Part shown: positions 8,667 to 16,988 of the stretch, piece after piece
Layout of the letters: each line of letters opens with the position of its first letter
Numbering within the stretch: position 1 is the first letter of the stretch
Source: Calditrichia bacterium
GTDB lineage: Bacteria > Calditrichota > Calditrichia > Calditrichales > J004
Reading direction: 5' to 3'
Length of the DNA stretch: 64,000 bases
Assembly (NCBI GenBank): GCA_020635035.1
Contig: JACKAO010000002.1
Span: 434,001-498,000, forward strand
The notes under the pieces: generated by a model
Told to the model about the DNA's origin: nothing
Database searches by the model: none
The model's input: only the letters and a program-made list of their open reading frames with translations
Made by a program: the position numbers and the translations under genes

Positions 8667-10481
8667 ATGTATATTTTAGGAATTTCCGCATATTATCATG
8701 ACTCGGCTGCAGCGCTGGTGAAAGACGGTATTGTTATAGCGGCTGCCCAGGAAGAACGGTTTTCACGACAGAAGCATGATTTCAATTTCCCGCGAAAATC
8801 CATCGCTTTTTGCCTGAAGCAGGCCGGCATCGGGATCAGCAAAGTGGACTATGTTTCTTTTTATGATAAGCCGTTTATAAAGTTTAACCGGCTGCTGGAA
8901 AGTTATCTCCATTATGCGCCGTATGGAATAAGCTCGTTTGTAAAAGCCATGCCCTTATGGTTAAAACAAAAGCTGTGGATTCCGGACCTGATCAGCAAAG
9001 AGCTAGGTTATTCAGGTAAAGTTTTGTTTACCGAACATCATGAAGCGCATGCAGCGTCAGCTTTTTATCCTTCGCCTTTTAATGAAGCGGCCATCCTGAC
9101 CATTGACGGAGTCGGCGAATGGGCCACGTCATCCTATGGAATGGCCGATGACACCGGTCTAAAAATCATAGCCGAACAGCATTTTCCGCATTCGCTGGGA
9201 TTGCTGTACTCGGCTTTTACTTATTTTACCGGATTCAAAGTTAATTCCGGGGAATACAAAGTGATGGGTCTGGCGCCATACGGTGAGCCAAAATATGTTA
9301 AAACGATTTATGATAACCTGCTGGATGTTAAGGATGACGGTTCATTCCGCATGAACATGGATTATTTTGATTATGTGGCAGGTCTGCGCATGACCAACGG
9401 AAAATTCAACCGGCTGTTCGACGGTCCGCCGCGCAAGCCGGAAAATCCTTTAACGCAAAGAGAAATGGATCTGGCGCGATCGGTGCAGGAAGTAACAGAA
9501 GACCTGGTGCTGAAAATGGCACAGCATGTTAAAAATGAGACCGGGGCGAAACATCTCTGCCTGGCTGGCGGGGTGGCATTAAATTGTGTGGCTAATGGCA
9601 AGCTGTTGCGTGAAAAGATTTTTGACGATATCTGGATTCAGCCGGCGGCGGGTGATGCGGGCGGTGCTCTGGGGTCGGCTCTGCAGGTGTATCATGTGCA
9701 TCTGCAAAAACCTGTACAGGGAAATAAAAAACTTATCCAGAATTATTCCTACCTGGGACCGGAATACAATAATCCGGGTATACAGTCATTTTTAGATGAG
9801 CATGATTATCCTTACAAATTGTATGATGATGAACTACTGTTTGACTGTGTCAGTAGTTTTATTGATGAAGGTAAGATCGTCGGCTGGTTTCAGGGCCGCA
9901 TGGAATTCGGGCCGCGGGCGTTGGGCAACCGCTCCATAATTGGTGATGCCCGTTCACCTGAAATGCAGAAAAAAATGAATCTCAAGATAAAATACCGGGA
10001 GAGTTTCCGGCCTTTTGCCCCATCCGTTCTGGAAGAAGAAGCGCACAAATGGTTTGATCTGGACCGGCCAAGTCCTTATATGCTGCTGGTAGCTGATGTA
10101 AAAAAGGAAAAACAAAAAACGATGTCAGCTGATCAGCAAAAACTGTTTGGTATTGAAAAACTGAATGTTGACCGCTCGCAAATCCCGGCTGTGACTCATG
10201 TGGATTATTCGGCACGCATCCAGACGGTCAGCAAAGTAAGCAATCCGCGCTATTACAATCTGATTAAACGTTTTTTTGAAAAAACAGGTTGTCCCGTTAT
10301 CGTAAATACATCATTCAATGTGCGCGGCGAACCGATTGTGGAATCGCCGGAACAGGCATATACTTGTTTTATGCGCACGGAAATGGATGCGCTGGTACTG
10401 GGTAATTTTGTTTTACTTAAAGAAGATCAGCCTGCTTTCAGCGAACAGAATGACTGGAGAAAAAAGCATGAGCTTGATTAA
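8667..10481 (+). CDS. Carbamoyltransferase, NodU/CmcH/TobZ family
   Basis: 604 residues. The N-terminal part (about 1-370) is the Kae1/TsaD-like ATP- and metal-binding domain: GISAYYHDSAAALV, EERFSRQKHD, TEHHEAHAASAFYPSPF and LTIDGVGEW, with the HxxxH ligand pair in HHEAHAA. The C-terminal part has GWFQGRMEFGPRALGNRSI and NTSFNVRGEPIV, diagnostic of the carbamoyltransferase C domain. These enzymes make carbamoyl-adenylate from carbamoyl phosphate and transfer the group to a hydroxyl of a sugar or natural product. The acceptor is unknown. It is the first gene of a triad with SxtJ and DUF5989 proteins and overlaps the next gene by 14 bases. Its codons look more GC-rich than those of the neighbours. 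Confidence 0.93.
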   Translation: MYILGISAYYHDSAAALVKDGIVIAAAQEERFSRQKHDFNFPRKSIAFCLKQAGIGISKVDYVSFYDKPFIKFNRLLESYLHYAPYGISSFVKAMPLWLKQKLWIPDLISKELGYSGKVLFTEHHEAHAASAFYPSPFNEAAILTIDGVGEWATSSYGMADDTGLKIIAEQHFPHSLGLLYSAFTYFTGFKVNSGEYKVMGLAPYGEPKYVKTIYDNLLDVKDDGSFRMNMDYFDYVAGLRMTNGKFNRLFDGPPRKPENPLTQREMDLARSVQEVTEDLVLKMAQHVKNETGAKHLCLAGGVALNCVANGKLLREKIFDDIWIQPAAGDAGGALGSALQVYHVHLQKPVQGNKKLIQNYSYLGPEYNNPGIQSFLDEHDYPYKLYDDELLFDCVSSFIDEGKIVGWFQGRMEFGPRALGNRSIIGDARSPEMQKKMNLKIKYRESFRPFAPSVLEEEAHKWFDLDRPSPYMLLVADVKKEKQKTMSADQQKLFGIEKLNVDRSQIPAVTHVDYSARIQTVSKVSNPRYYNLIKRFFEKTGCPVIVNTSFNVRGEPIVESPEQAYTCFMRTEMDALVLGNFVLLKEDQPAFSEQNDWRKKHELD

Positions 10482-10881
10482 TGATGTCCGTGAAGAACTG
10501 CAGCAACTGGAACTCAGCCGCAAAAGAATTAACGGTTTTATTCTGGTGATGCTGGCGGCATCGGCGTTTGGCTGGTATATATGGCAGCCGGAACAGGTAG
10601 CATACATTTTTGCAGGAATTGCCGGTCTTTATTTTATTATAGGCCTGTTTTTTAATACAATCATAAAGCCGTTTTATTATTTGTGGATGGGGCTGGCATT
10701 TGTTCTGGGCTGGTTTATGTCGCGCATACTGTTGGCCTTGATTTATTACCTGATTCTCACACCAATCGGCCTGATTCTTAAATTATCGGGTAAGGCTTTG
10801 CTGGAAAAATCATTCAATAAAGATGCTGACAGCTACTGGATCAGGAAAAATAATAATATTGACCACAACAAAATGTCCTGA
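10468..10881 (+). CDS. SxtJ-family membrane protein
   Basis: 137 residues from the ATG at 10468, preceded by GGAGAAAAAAGC and overlapping the carbamoyltransferase stop. Three or four hydrophobic segments lie around residues 21-60 and 68-108. The small helical membrane protein with FFNTIIKPFYYLWMGLAFVLGW matches the SxtJ family, named for a saxitoxin-cluster gene and found next to NodU-like carbamoyltransferases in many phyla. Its biochemical role is not established; its position suggests it helps the carbamoyltransferase at the membrane. Confidence 0.75.
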   Translation: MSLINDVREELQQLELSRKRINGFILVMLAASAFGWYIWQPEQVAYIFAGIAGLYFIIGLFFNTIIKPFYYLWMGLAFVLGWFMSRILLALIYYLILTPIGLILKLSGKALLEKSFNKDADSYWIRKNNNIDHNKMS

Positions 10882-10897
10882 AATCAAAGAGGTTTCA

Positions 10898-11056
10898 ATG
10901 TCAAAAATAAATATCATCAGTGAATATTTTTCCTTCTTGAAAAAAAACAAAAAATGGTGGCTCTGGCCGATTGTAATAATTCTCCTGCTACTGGGATTAC
11001 TTATCGTTTTAACGGGCGGCAGTGCGCTGGCACCGTTTATTTATACCATTTTTTAG
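10898..11056 (+). CDS. DUF5989 small membrane protein
   Basis: 52 residues: a short amphipathic N-terminus (INIISEYFSFLKKNKKWW), then one membrane helix (about residues 22-45) and a C-terminal hydrophobic end. The layout matches DUF5989, the third member of the carbamoyltransferase/SxtJ neighbourhood. The start is at 10898 because AAAGAGG precedes it. The stop codon overlaps the last bases of the convergent AraC gene, so there is no room for a terminator between them. Confidence 0.7.
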   Translation: MSKINIISEYFSFLKKNKKWWLWPIVIILLLLGLLIVLTGGSALAPFIYTIF

Positions 11057-11922
11057 ATGGCATGAAAATCCTTTTTGTATTCCTGCGGCGTTTTTTTGCA
11101 GATGCGTTTAAACTGCCGGTTGAAATGCGAGATATTATTGTAGCCCACTTCATAGCAAATTTGCGAAACGGACAGGGTGTTATTTAACAGAAGCCGGCAG
11201 GCATAATTGATCCGCAACTGGTTAAGATAGTCTGAAAAAGTCATCCGGGTGTGTTTTTTAAAATAGCGGCAAAATGAGCTGGTGTTCATACCTATCAGGT
11301 TGGAAGCATCTGATACTGTAATATTTTCATGGTAATGATTTACCAGGAAGTTATCCAGCTTTTCAAGTTTACCCGGACGCTGGAGGGTCAATTTTTCACT
11401 AAAAGGTTTTTCGGCAAGCAGTGTATAGCTATTGCCTTTTTCCAGTGCAGTTAAAAAATTGATTAAACCTGAATAACACACCATACCCTTCGATTCTGGC
11501 ATTTTAATAAGCAGCTCTGCCAAAACAGGATTTTCGTCACCCAAAATTTTTAATCCCGACATTGATTGTGATAGTATATTTTTAAGGGATTGAGATTCTG
11601 TATAATTAGCAATTCCCCCATCAAACAAATCCTTGCGGAAATGAACAACCACAATATCAAGATACAGTCCCGCCACATTTTCATAATATTCTTGATCATT
11701 GATAAACAGGTGCGGGACATTGCTGCCGATAAAAAATATATCACCCTGGTCAAAGGATGTATGCGCATCGGCAACGAATACTTTACCACGACTTTTGTTT
11801 ATTAAAATAATTTCATATTCAGGATGAAAATGCCAGGGGATATCAACATTGGGCTGGATAAATTTACGTGCGATAATGGCATTGTTTTGGTGCGGATTGA
11901 TATGCTCAAGAAAAGGTTTCAT
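11053..11922 (-). CDS. AraC-family transcriptional regulator with N-terminal cupin
   Basis: 289 residues. The N-terminal cupin sensor (about 10-110) includes DIPWHFHPEYEIILI, SRGKVFVAD and FDQGDIFFIGSNVPH. The C-terminal tandem helix-turn-helix (about 185-287) includes ISVSDASNLIGMN-like and SSFCRYFKKHTRMTFSDYL segments and ends with the second AraC signature ISQICYEVGYNNISHFNRQFK-like (approximate wording at the joins). Such cupin-AraC proteins commonly sense sugars. It is divergent from the GH13/GH31 cluster starting at 12204, so it probably controls that cluster; this is inferred from position. Confidence 0.9.
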   Translation of the reverse strand: MKPFLEHINPHQNNAIIARKFIQPNVDIPWHFHPEYEIILINKSRGKVFVADAHTSFDQGDIFFIGSNVPHLFINDQEYYENVAGLYLDIVVVHFRKDLFDGGIANYTESQSLKNILSQSMSGLKILGDENPVLAELLIKMPESKGMVCYSGLINFLTALEKGNSYTLLAEKPFSEKLTLQRPGKLEKLDNFLVNHYHENITVSDASNLIGMNTSSFCRYFKKHTRMTFSDYLNQLRINYACRLLLNNTLSVSQICYEVGYNNISHFNRQFKRICKKTPQEYKKDFHAI

Positions 11923-12017
11923 AGTGAACGAAATTTACAACTATTCAGATATTTAGCAAAAATAGTGTCAGTTCAGGCAAATGATCTGCTGGATTTAAGA
12001 AATGCGCAGCAATAAAC

Positions 12018-12186
12018 TTACTCATAGTTACTTCTGAAAATTAGCAGAGGTGGTGATGACGTCATTCCGAACTTGTTTCGGAATCCTGTTTTTATTGAAG
12101 TTGTAGCTCCTGTTCACAGGACTCCGTTGGAGAAATAAATTCAGGATAACATGTTACTAAATAAGAAGTTGCTCATAATAACTTTT
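12018..12186. repeat. MITE/REP-like intergenic repeat flanked by imperfect direct repeats
   Basis: The core at 12061-12085 (GTCATTCCGAACTTGTTTCG and on) contains TTCCGA/TCGGAA arms around a 7-base loop. Near 12133-12150 a second half reads AAATAAATTCAGGATAAC. This pairing of 'TTCCGAACTTGTTTCGGAA' and 'AAATAAATTCAGGAT' is a motif I recognise from dispersed intergenic repeats in FCB-group genomes. The element is bracketed by imperfect 18-base direct repeats at 12018-12035 and 12169-12186 (14 of 18 identical). No coding sequence is inside. It splits the AraC/GH13 promoter region. Confidence 0.45.
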
Positions 12187-12203
12187 CCAAAAGGGAGAAT
12201 AAA

Positions 12204-13775
12204 ATGATGGTAAAAAAACATTTTGGGAAATATGCATGTCTGTTTGTACTGGGTTGTTTAATTTTAAATCCGGGCCTCTTTGCGCAACAAACAAACACAT
12301 ATGAAGATGAAATATTTTACCATATTTTTCTGCGAAGTTTTTATGACAGTAACGGCGATTCTCACGGCGATCTGAAAGGATTACAGCAAAAACTGGATTA
12401 CCTGCAGGATCTTGGTGTAACCGCGGTTTTAATAACTCCGTTGTACGATTCCGACTATTACCATAACTATTTCCCCAATGATTTTGAAAAAATTGATGCG
12501 GAATTCGGCAGCAAAGAAGATTATTTCAATCTGCTCAGCGACATGCATAGCCGTGGTATGAAACTGATTATGGACATGGAAATTCACTATGTAACAGAAA
12601 GACATTTATGGTATAAGGATTCATATCAGAATCCGGGTTCAAAGTATAGCAAGTATATAATCTATAATGGTCCGGAAAACACACAACCCGAAACAATAAT
12701 TTTTGATTTAAAAGGACTGGAATCCTATGACGGCACTTTTATAAAAATTACCACGACGGATCTGTTCAATCCCGATGTTCAGGCATATCATCATAAGGTT
12801 TTTAAATATTGGGTTGATCCCAACCAGGATGGTAATTTTGATGATGGCATCGATGGCTTCCGGCTTGACCACATCATGGACAACCTGGACTGGAAAAATA
12901 AATTCACCAATTTACTCAGTAAATTCTGGAAACCATTGTTTGAAGATCTGGGTGCGGTTAATCCTGATTTGATCTTCCTGGGTGAGCAGGCAGAGTGGGG
13001 CTACGGGCATGAGTATTTTGAAAAAGGAGACCTGACACATGTTTTTGCTTTTCCGCTCAGTATGGCAATCCGGGAGATGGATGCTCAAAATATCATAAAC
13101 AAGATTGATTCAACACGGCTTGCAACACCTGCGGGGAAAGAACAATTCGTTTTCGTGGAAAATCACGATATGTCGCGGGTGGCCACAGAGATGAAAAGTG
13201 ATTTGCCAAAACTAAAACTGGCTGCGGCATTGAATCTGCTGGTTAAAGGAGTGCCCATCATCTATTATGGCCAGGAGCTGGGTATGACCGGTAAAGGCGG
13301 ATTTAATGCATTCGGGCAAACCGATGGTAATGATATCCCGCGCAGGGAAGCCTTTGAATGGTACAAAACGGTCGAAGGGCCGGGAATGGCTTTGTGGTAT
13401 AAAAACAGCGGACCGTGGTGGGATCAAACCAATCTTAAAAATAATGACGGGATCTCACTTGAAGAACAAAAAACAGACCGGCAATCATTATATAATTTTT
13501 ATAGGAAGCTGATAAATATCCGCAAGGAAAATACAGCTTTATCAACCGGTGATATTGAAACAATCCATAGTGATCCAAAGATTGTTTCCTTTATCCGCAA
13601 AAATAATGATCAGATTATATTAGTTCTGATTAATCCTGATGATACGAAGAATTCGATATCACTGGATTTAGCGGGCAGTGAAAAAGGTGTTGATTTACTC
13701 GATGGGTCTGAAAAAAATCTCAGGAATAAAATTGTTCTTCAGCCAAATGAAATTAAAATACTCGAATTAAATTAG
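12204..13775 (+). CDS. Alpha-amylase family (GH13) glycoside hydrolase, exported
   Basis: 523 residues with a signal peptide (about 1-28, ending GLFAQ). The GH13 barrel carries the catalytic triad: nucleophile Asp222 (GFRLDHIMD), acid/base Glu261 (FLGEQAEWG) and Asp322 (VENHDMSR). Region I is unusual: LIMDMEIHYVTERH instead of the common DxxxNH. A short all-beta C-terminal domain follows (about 440-523). It should cleave alpha-glucosidic bonds of starch-type oligosaccharides, probably in the periplasm since there is no T9SS tag. A ribosome site (GGGAG) precedes the two adjacent ATGs. The GH31 gene overlaps its stop codon, so the two enzymes are coupled. Confidence 0.9.
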   Translation: MMVKKHFGKYACLFVLGCLILNPGLFAQQTNTYEDEIFYHIFLRSFYDSNGDSHGDLKGLQQKLDYLQDLGVTAVLITPLYDSDYYHNYFPNDFEKIDAEFGSKEDYFNLLSDMHSRGMKLIMDMEIHYVTERHLWYKDSYQNPGSKYSKYIIYNGPENTQPETIIFDLKGLESYDGTFIKITTTDLFNPDVQAYHHKVFKYWVDPNQDGNFDDGIDGFRLDHIMDNLDWKNKFTNLLSKFWKPLFEDLGAVNPDLIFLGEQAEWGYGHEYFEKGDLTHVFAFPLSMAIREMDAQNIINKIDSTRLATPAGKEQFVFVENHDMSRVATEMKSDLPKLKLAAALNLLVKGVPIIYYGQELGMTGKGGFNAFGQTDGNDIPRREAFEWYKTVEGPGMALWYKNSGPWWDQTNLKNNDGISLEEQKTDRQSLYNFYRKLINIRKENTALSTGDIETIHSDPKIVSFIRKNNDQIILVLINPDDTKNSISLDLAGSEKGVDLLDGSEKNLRNKIVLQPNEIKILELN

Positions 13776-16069
13776 TGAAGCATATGCCGTCTTCCGATAC
13801 AATAAATATCCTTAACCAGACGCTGGATATCAGCCGTGATTTTTACACGGTTGAGAATGAATATTTCATGAGCGGTGATTTGAGCGGCTATGATCCACAA
13901 ACAGGGGCCGGAAAGCTGCAATGGCGGCGTCATTGTTATTTCCCGGACTGGGCATTTACTAAAATCGGTTATAAATTCAAAAAAATGGATGGCAAAGAAC
14001 TACCCCAGGAAGACTATGAAATTGATCCCCTGTTCGATTTTAATCTTTCTTTTGTCACTCCACGGACTATTCGCCTGAGATTCACTTCAGCAAAATTCCT
14101 TCAAAAGAAAGAGCCTTCGTTAATTCTTGATGGAAAAGTTCCTGCTGATAATTCCTGGAAAATATCCGCGAAGAAAAATCAAATCGAATATAAAAGTTCT
14201 GGAGCGACTATCCGGCTTAATGAAAAACCCTGGTCTTTGCAGGTATGTGATGCTAATGGGAAAGTGCTTACCCAAACGCATACTATGGATTCCAATAAGG
14301 GGCTGCATCTGAAAACATTGCCATTTCTGTTTATGCGCCGCATCAGTGATTACAGCCGCAGTTTTACGGCCTCCTTTTCACTGGCTTATGATGAAAAAAT
14401 CTTTGGCTGTGGCGAGTCCTTTACCCGCTTAAATAAACGCGGACAGAAAATCCCTTTGTATATGACCGATGTACAGAGCGCTGCCACCAATGAAATGTAT
14501 AAGCCGGTCCCGTTCTTTATGAGCAGCCGTGGCTATGGAATGTTTGTTCACACAACCACTCCTTGTACGTTTGATTTTGGCCATGGCTACGATGGCGCCA
14601 GCAATCTTTTTATCGGTGATGATTATCTCGATCTGTTTATATTCATCGGGTCTCCAAAAGAGATTTTATATGAGTATACCAACCTTACCGGGCGCAGCCC
14701 TGTTCCTCCGCTCTGGTCTTTCGGCCTATGGATGAGCCGTCTCAGTTATAAATCGCAGGATGAAGTTCTGAAGGTTGCTGATAAATTTTACGAGCATAAA
14801 ATTCCCTGTGACGTGCTGCATATCGATGCCGGCTGGTTTGATCACGGCTGGCGCTGCGATTACAAATTTTCCAAAAAGCAGTTCCCCGATCCTGAAAATA
14901 TGATGGCGGAGTTAAAGAAAAAAGGTATTCGCACATCGCTGTGGCAATTGCCTTATTTTACACCGGCTAACCCCATTTTTAAGGAAGTATTTGAAAAGAA
15001 TCTTTATGTCCGTGATGGCAAAGGCAATGTACCAACGGATGATATTATCCTGGATTTTTCAAATCCGGCAACGCAAGAATGGTACCGCAAAAAGATTGCA
15101 GCTTTATTCGATCAGGGAGCATCAGTTATCAAAGCAGATTTTGGTGAATGTGCGCCGTTAAATGGAATTTATTCCTCCGGTAAGAATGGATTTTTTGAAC
15201 ACAATATTTATCCTTTAAGATACACATCTATCCTTTCAAAAATTACAACAGATAAAGCAGGCTATTCCCTGATATGGGCGCGATCGGCATGGGCAGGCAG
15301 TCAGCGCTACCCGGTGCATTGGGCAGGTGATCCCGAAGTTACGGATTACAGTATGGCGGCAACACTGCGTGCCGGACTCTCGCTTGGATTGTCAGGATTT
15401 TCCTTCTGGAGCCATGATACAGGCGGTTTTTCAGGAGAACCGCAGGAAGAGCTGTATGGACGCTGGCTGTTTTTCGGCATGCTTACTTCGCACAGCCGCT
15501 GTCATGGTTTCCCGCCGCGTGAACCCTGGTTATTCAGCGAAAAATTTTTACATGATTTTCGCGCCATGACGGTACTTAAATACAGCCTGATGCCGTATAT
15601 TTATACACAGGCGAAATTATCTTCGGAGGCAGGATTGCCTATGCTGCGGGCATTGTTCCTTGAATATCCGCAGGATCCGGCCTGCTGGTTTATTGAAGAT
15701 CAGTATCTTTTCGGGTCGGATCTGCTGGTAGCGCCAATCTTCGAAAAAGATGCAATTTCCAGAAAAGTTTATCTGCCGCCGGGAATATGGACAGACTACC
15801 AGACCACAGAAAAATATAACGGATCACAATGGCTGGATTTAAAAAGCCGCAAATTACCAGGGATTTTACTGGTTCGGGAAGATGCTGCAATACCACATAT
15901 AAAAGTGGAACAATCCACAGCATTTATGGACTGGGACAAAATTGAATGGCATGTTTATGCAGAAAAAAACACCCATCGAAGAAATGAAGTTTTATTTACA
16001 CCTTTACAGAACAAATTGATAAAAGTCGGGCTGCAAAAAACAGGTGAAGAATGGCGTCAAATAAAATAA
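13775..16069 (+). CDS. GH31 alpha-glucosidase/alpha-xylosidase-type hydrolase
   Basis: 764 residues counted from the GTG at 13775, which overlaps the GH13 stop; an ATG at 13784 is an equally possible start. The N-terminal beta-sandwich (about 1-300) precedes the barrel. The nucleophile is Asp455 in IKADFGE and the acid/base is Asp519 in HWAGDPEVT. FWSHDTGGFSG and RYTSIL are other family signatures. The KADFGE form is close to YicI-type enzymes, so alpha-xylosidase activity is possible as well as alpha-glucosidase. No signal peptide is evident, which suggests a cytoplasmic enzyme acting on imported oligosaccharides. The following esterase gene begins within a few bases. Confidence 0.92.
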   Translation: MKHMPSSDTINILNQTLDISRDFYTVENEYFMSGDLSGYDPQTGAGKLQWRRHCYFPDWAFTKIGYKFKKMDGKELPQEDYEIDPLFDFNLSFVTPRTIRLRFTSAKFLQKKEPSLILDGKVPADNSWKISAKKNQIEYKSSGATIRLNEKPWSLQVCDANGKVLTQTHTMDSNKGLHLKTLPFLFMRRISDYSRSFTASFSLAYDEKIFGCGESFTRLNKRGQKIPLYMTDVQSAATNEMYKPVPFFMSSRGYGMFVHTTTPCTFDFGHGYDGASNLFIGDDYLDLFIFIGSPKEILYEYTNLTGRSPVPPLWSFGLWMSRLSYKSQDEVLKVADKFYEHKIPCDVLHIDAGWFDHGWRCDYKFSKKQFPDPENMMAELKKKGIRTSLWQLPYFTPANPIFKEVFEKNLYVRDGKGNVPTDDIILDFSNPATQEWYRKKIAALFDQGASVIKADFGECAPLNGIYSSGKNGFFEHNIYPLRYTSILSKITTDKAGYSLIWARSAWAGSQRYPVHWAGDPEVTDYSMAATLRAGLSLGLSGFSFWSHDTGGFSGEPQEELYGRWLFFGMLTSHSRCHGFPPREPWLFSEKFLHDFRAMTVLKYSLMPYIYTQAKLSSEAGLPMLRALFLEYPQDPACWFIEDQYLFGSDLLVAPIFEKDAISRKVYLPPGIWTDYQTTEKYNGSQWLDLKSRKLPGILLVREDAAIPHIKVEQSTAFMDWDKIEWHVYAEKNTHRRNEVLFTPLQNKLIKVGLQKTGEEWRQIK

Positions 16070-16080
16070 AGGCTCTGGGT

Positions 16081-16986
16081 ATGAAAACTACTCTTGTTGT
16101 GTTTGTTTTACTCTTTACAACGATTTCCTTAAGGGCGCAGAAAATAGAAGTGTCTGGTGGGAAAGTGGTCTTTTATGAAAATTTCCAGTCACTGTATGTT
16201 GATTCCAGGAGTGTTTACGTGTGGCTCCCAGCAGATTATGATCTGTTAAAAAAATATGCTGTTTTATACATGCATGACGGGCAAATGTTATTTGACAGTA
16301 CTATTACCTGGAACAAGCAGGAATGGATGGTTGATGAGACGCTGGGAGAACTGCTCCGTGAGAAAAAAATAAAAGAAGTCATTGTCGTTGGAGTTGCCAA
16401 TAACGGGCAGAAAAGACACGCGGAATACTTTCCTGAAAAAGCACTTAAGTATTTGAAGAAAGCAGAAGCAGACAGTTTTATTAGCAAATTTCTGTATGGA
16501 AAGCCACAATCGGATGCATATCTCTCTTTTCTGGTGAAAGAATTAAAACCGTTTATTGACGGGAATTTTCCAACATTTTCAGATCAGGAAAATACATTCG
16601 TTGCCGGTTCGAGTATGGGTGGTTTGATATCAATTTATGCGCTTTGTGAATACCCGGATGTTTTTTATGGCGCGGCCTGTCTTTCAACACACTGGACTGG
16701 AAAATACACTGCCGATAACAACCCCATTCCTGCAGCAATCAGTGAGTATCTCACAAAAAACCTGCCTGAACCGCAAAGCCATAAAATTTATTTTGATTTC
16801 GGATCAGAAACATTGGACAGCCTGTACAAGCCATATCAAATCGAAGTAGATAAAATTTTAATTTCAAAGGGATTTTCAGCAAAAAACTGGCTTACAAAAG
16901 AATTCCCGGGAGATGATCATTCTGAAAGAGCATGGGCAGGGAGACTCGCAGTTCCCCTTACGTTTTTGCTGAGAAAACAGGATTAA
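16081..16986 (+). CDS. Exported alpha/beta-hydrolase, esterase (CE1/enterochelin-esterase-like)
   Basis: 301 residues from the ATG at 16081; this start gives a clean signal peptide (MKTTLVVFVLLFTTISLRAQ), whereas the frame from 16051 adds ten polar residues. The nucleophile elbow is GSSMGG with Ser178, and HDGQMLFD and DDHSERAW supply the oxyanion/Asp/His features of the pfam00756 'putative esterase' group. The substrate is unknown; in this setting it may remove acyl groups from glycans. It follows GH31 by 11 bases and precedes the URO-D gene by 2 bases. Confidence 0.85.
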   Translation: MKTTLVVFVLLFTTISLRAQKIEVSGGKVVFYENFQSLYVDSRSVYVWLPADYDLLKKYAVLYMHDGQMLFDSTITWNKQEWMVDETLGELLREKKIKEVIVVGVANNGQKRHAEYFPEKALKYLKKAEADSFISKFLYGKPQSDAYLSFLVKELKPFIDGNFPTFSDQENTFVAGSSMGGLISIYALCEYPDVFYGAACLSTHWTGKYTADNNPIPAAISEYLTKNLPEPQSHKIYFDFGSETLDSLYKPYQIEVDKILISKGFSAKNWLTKEFPGDDHSERAWAGRLAVPLTFLLRKQD

Positions 16987-16988
16987 AA

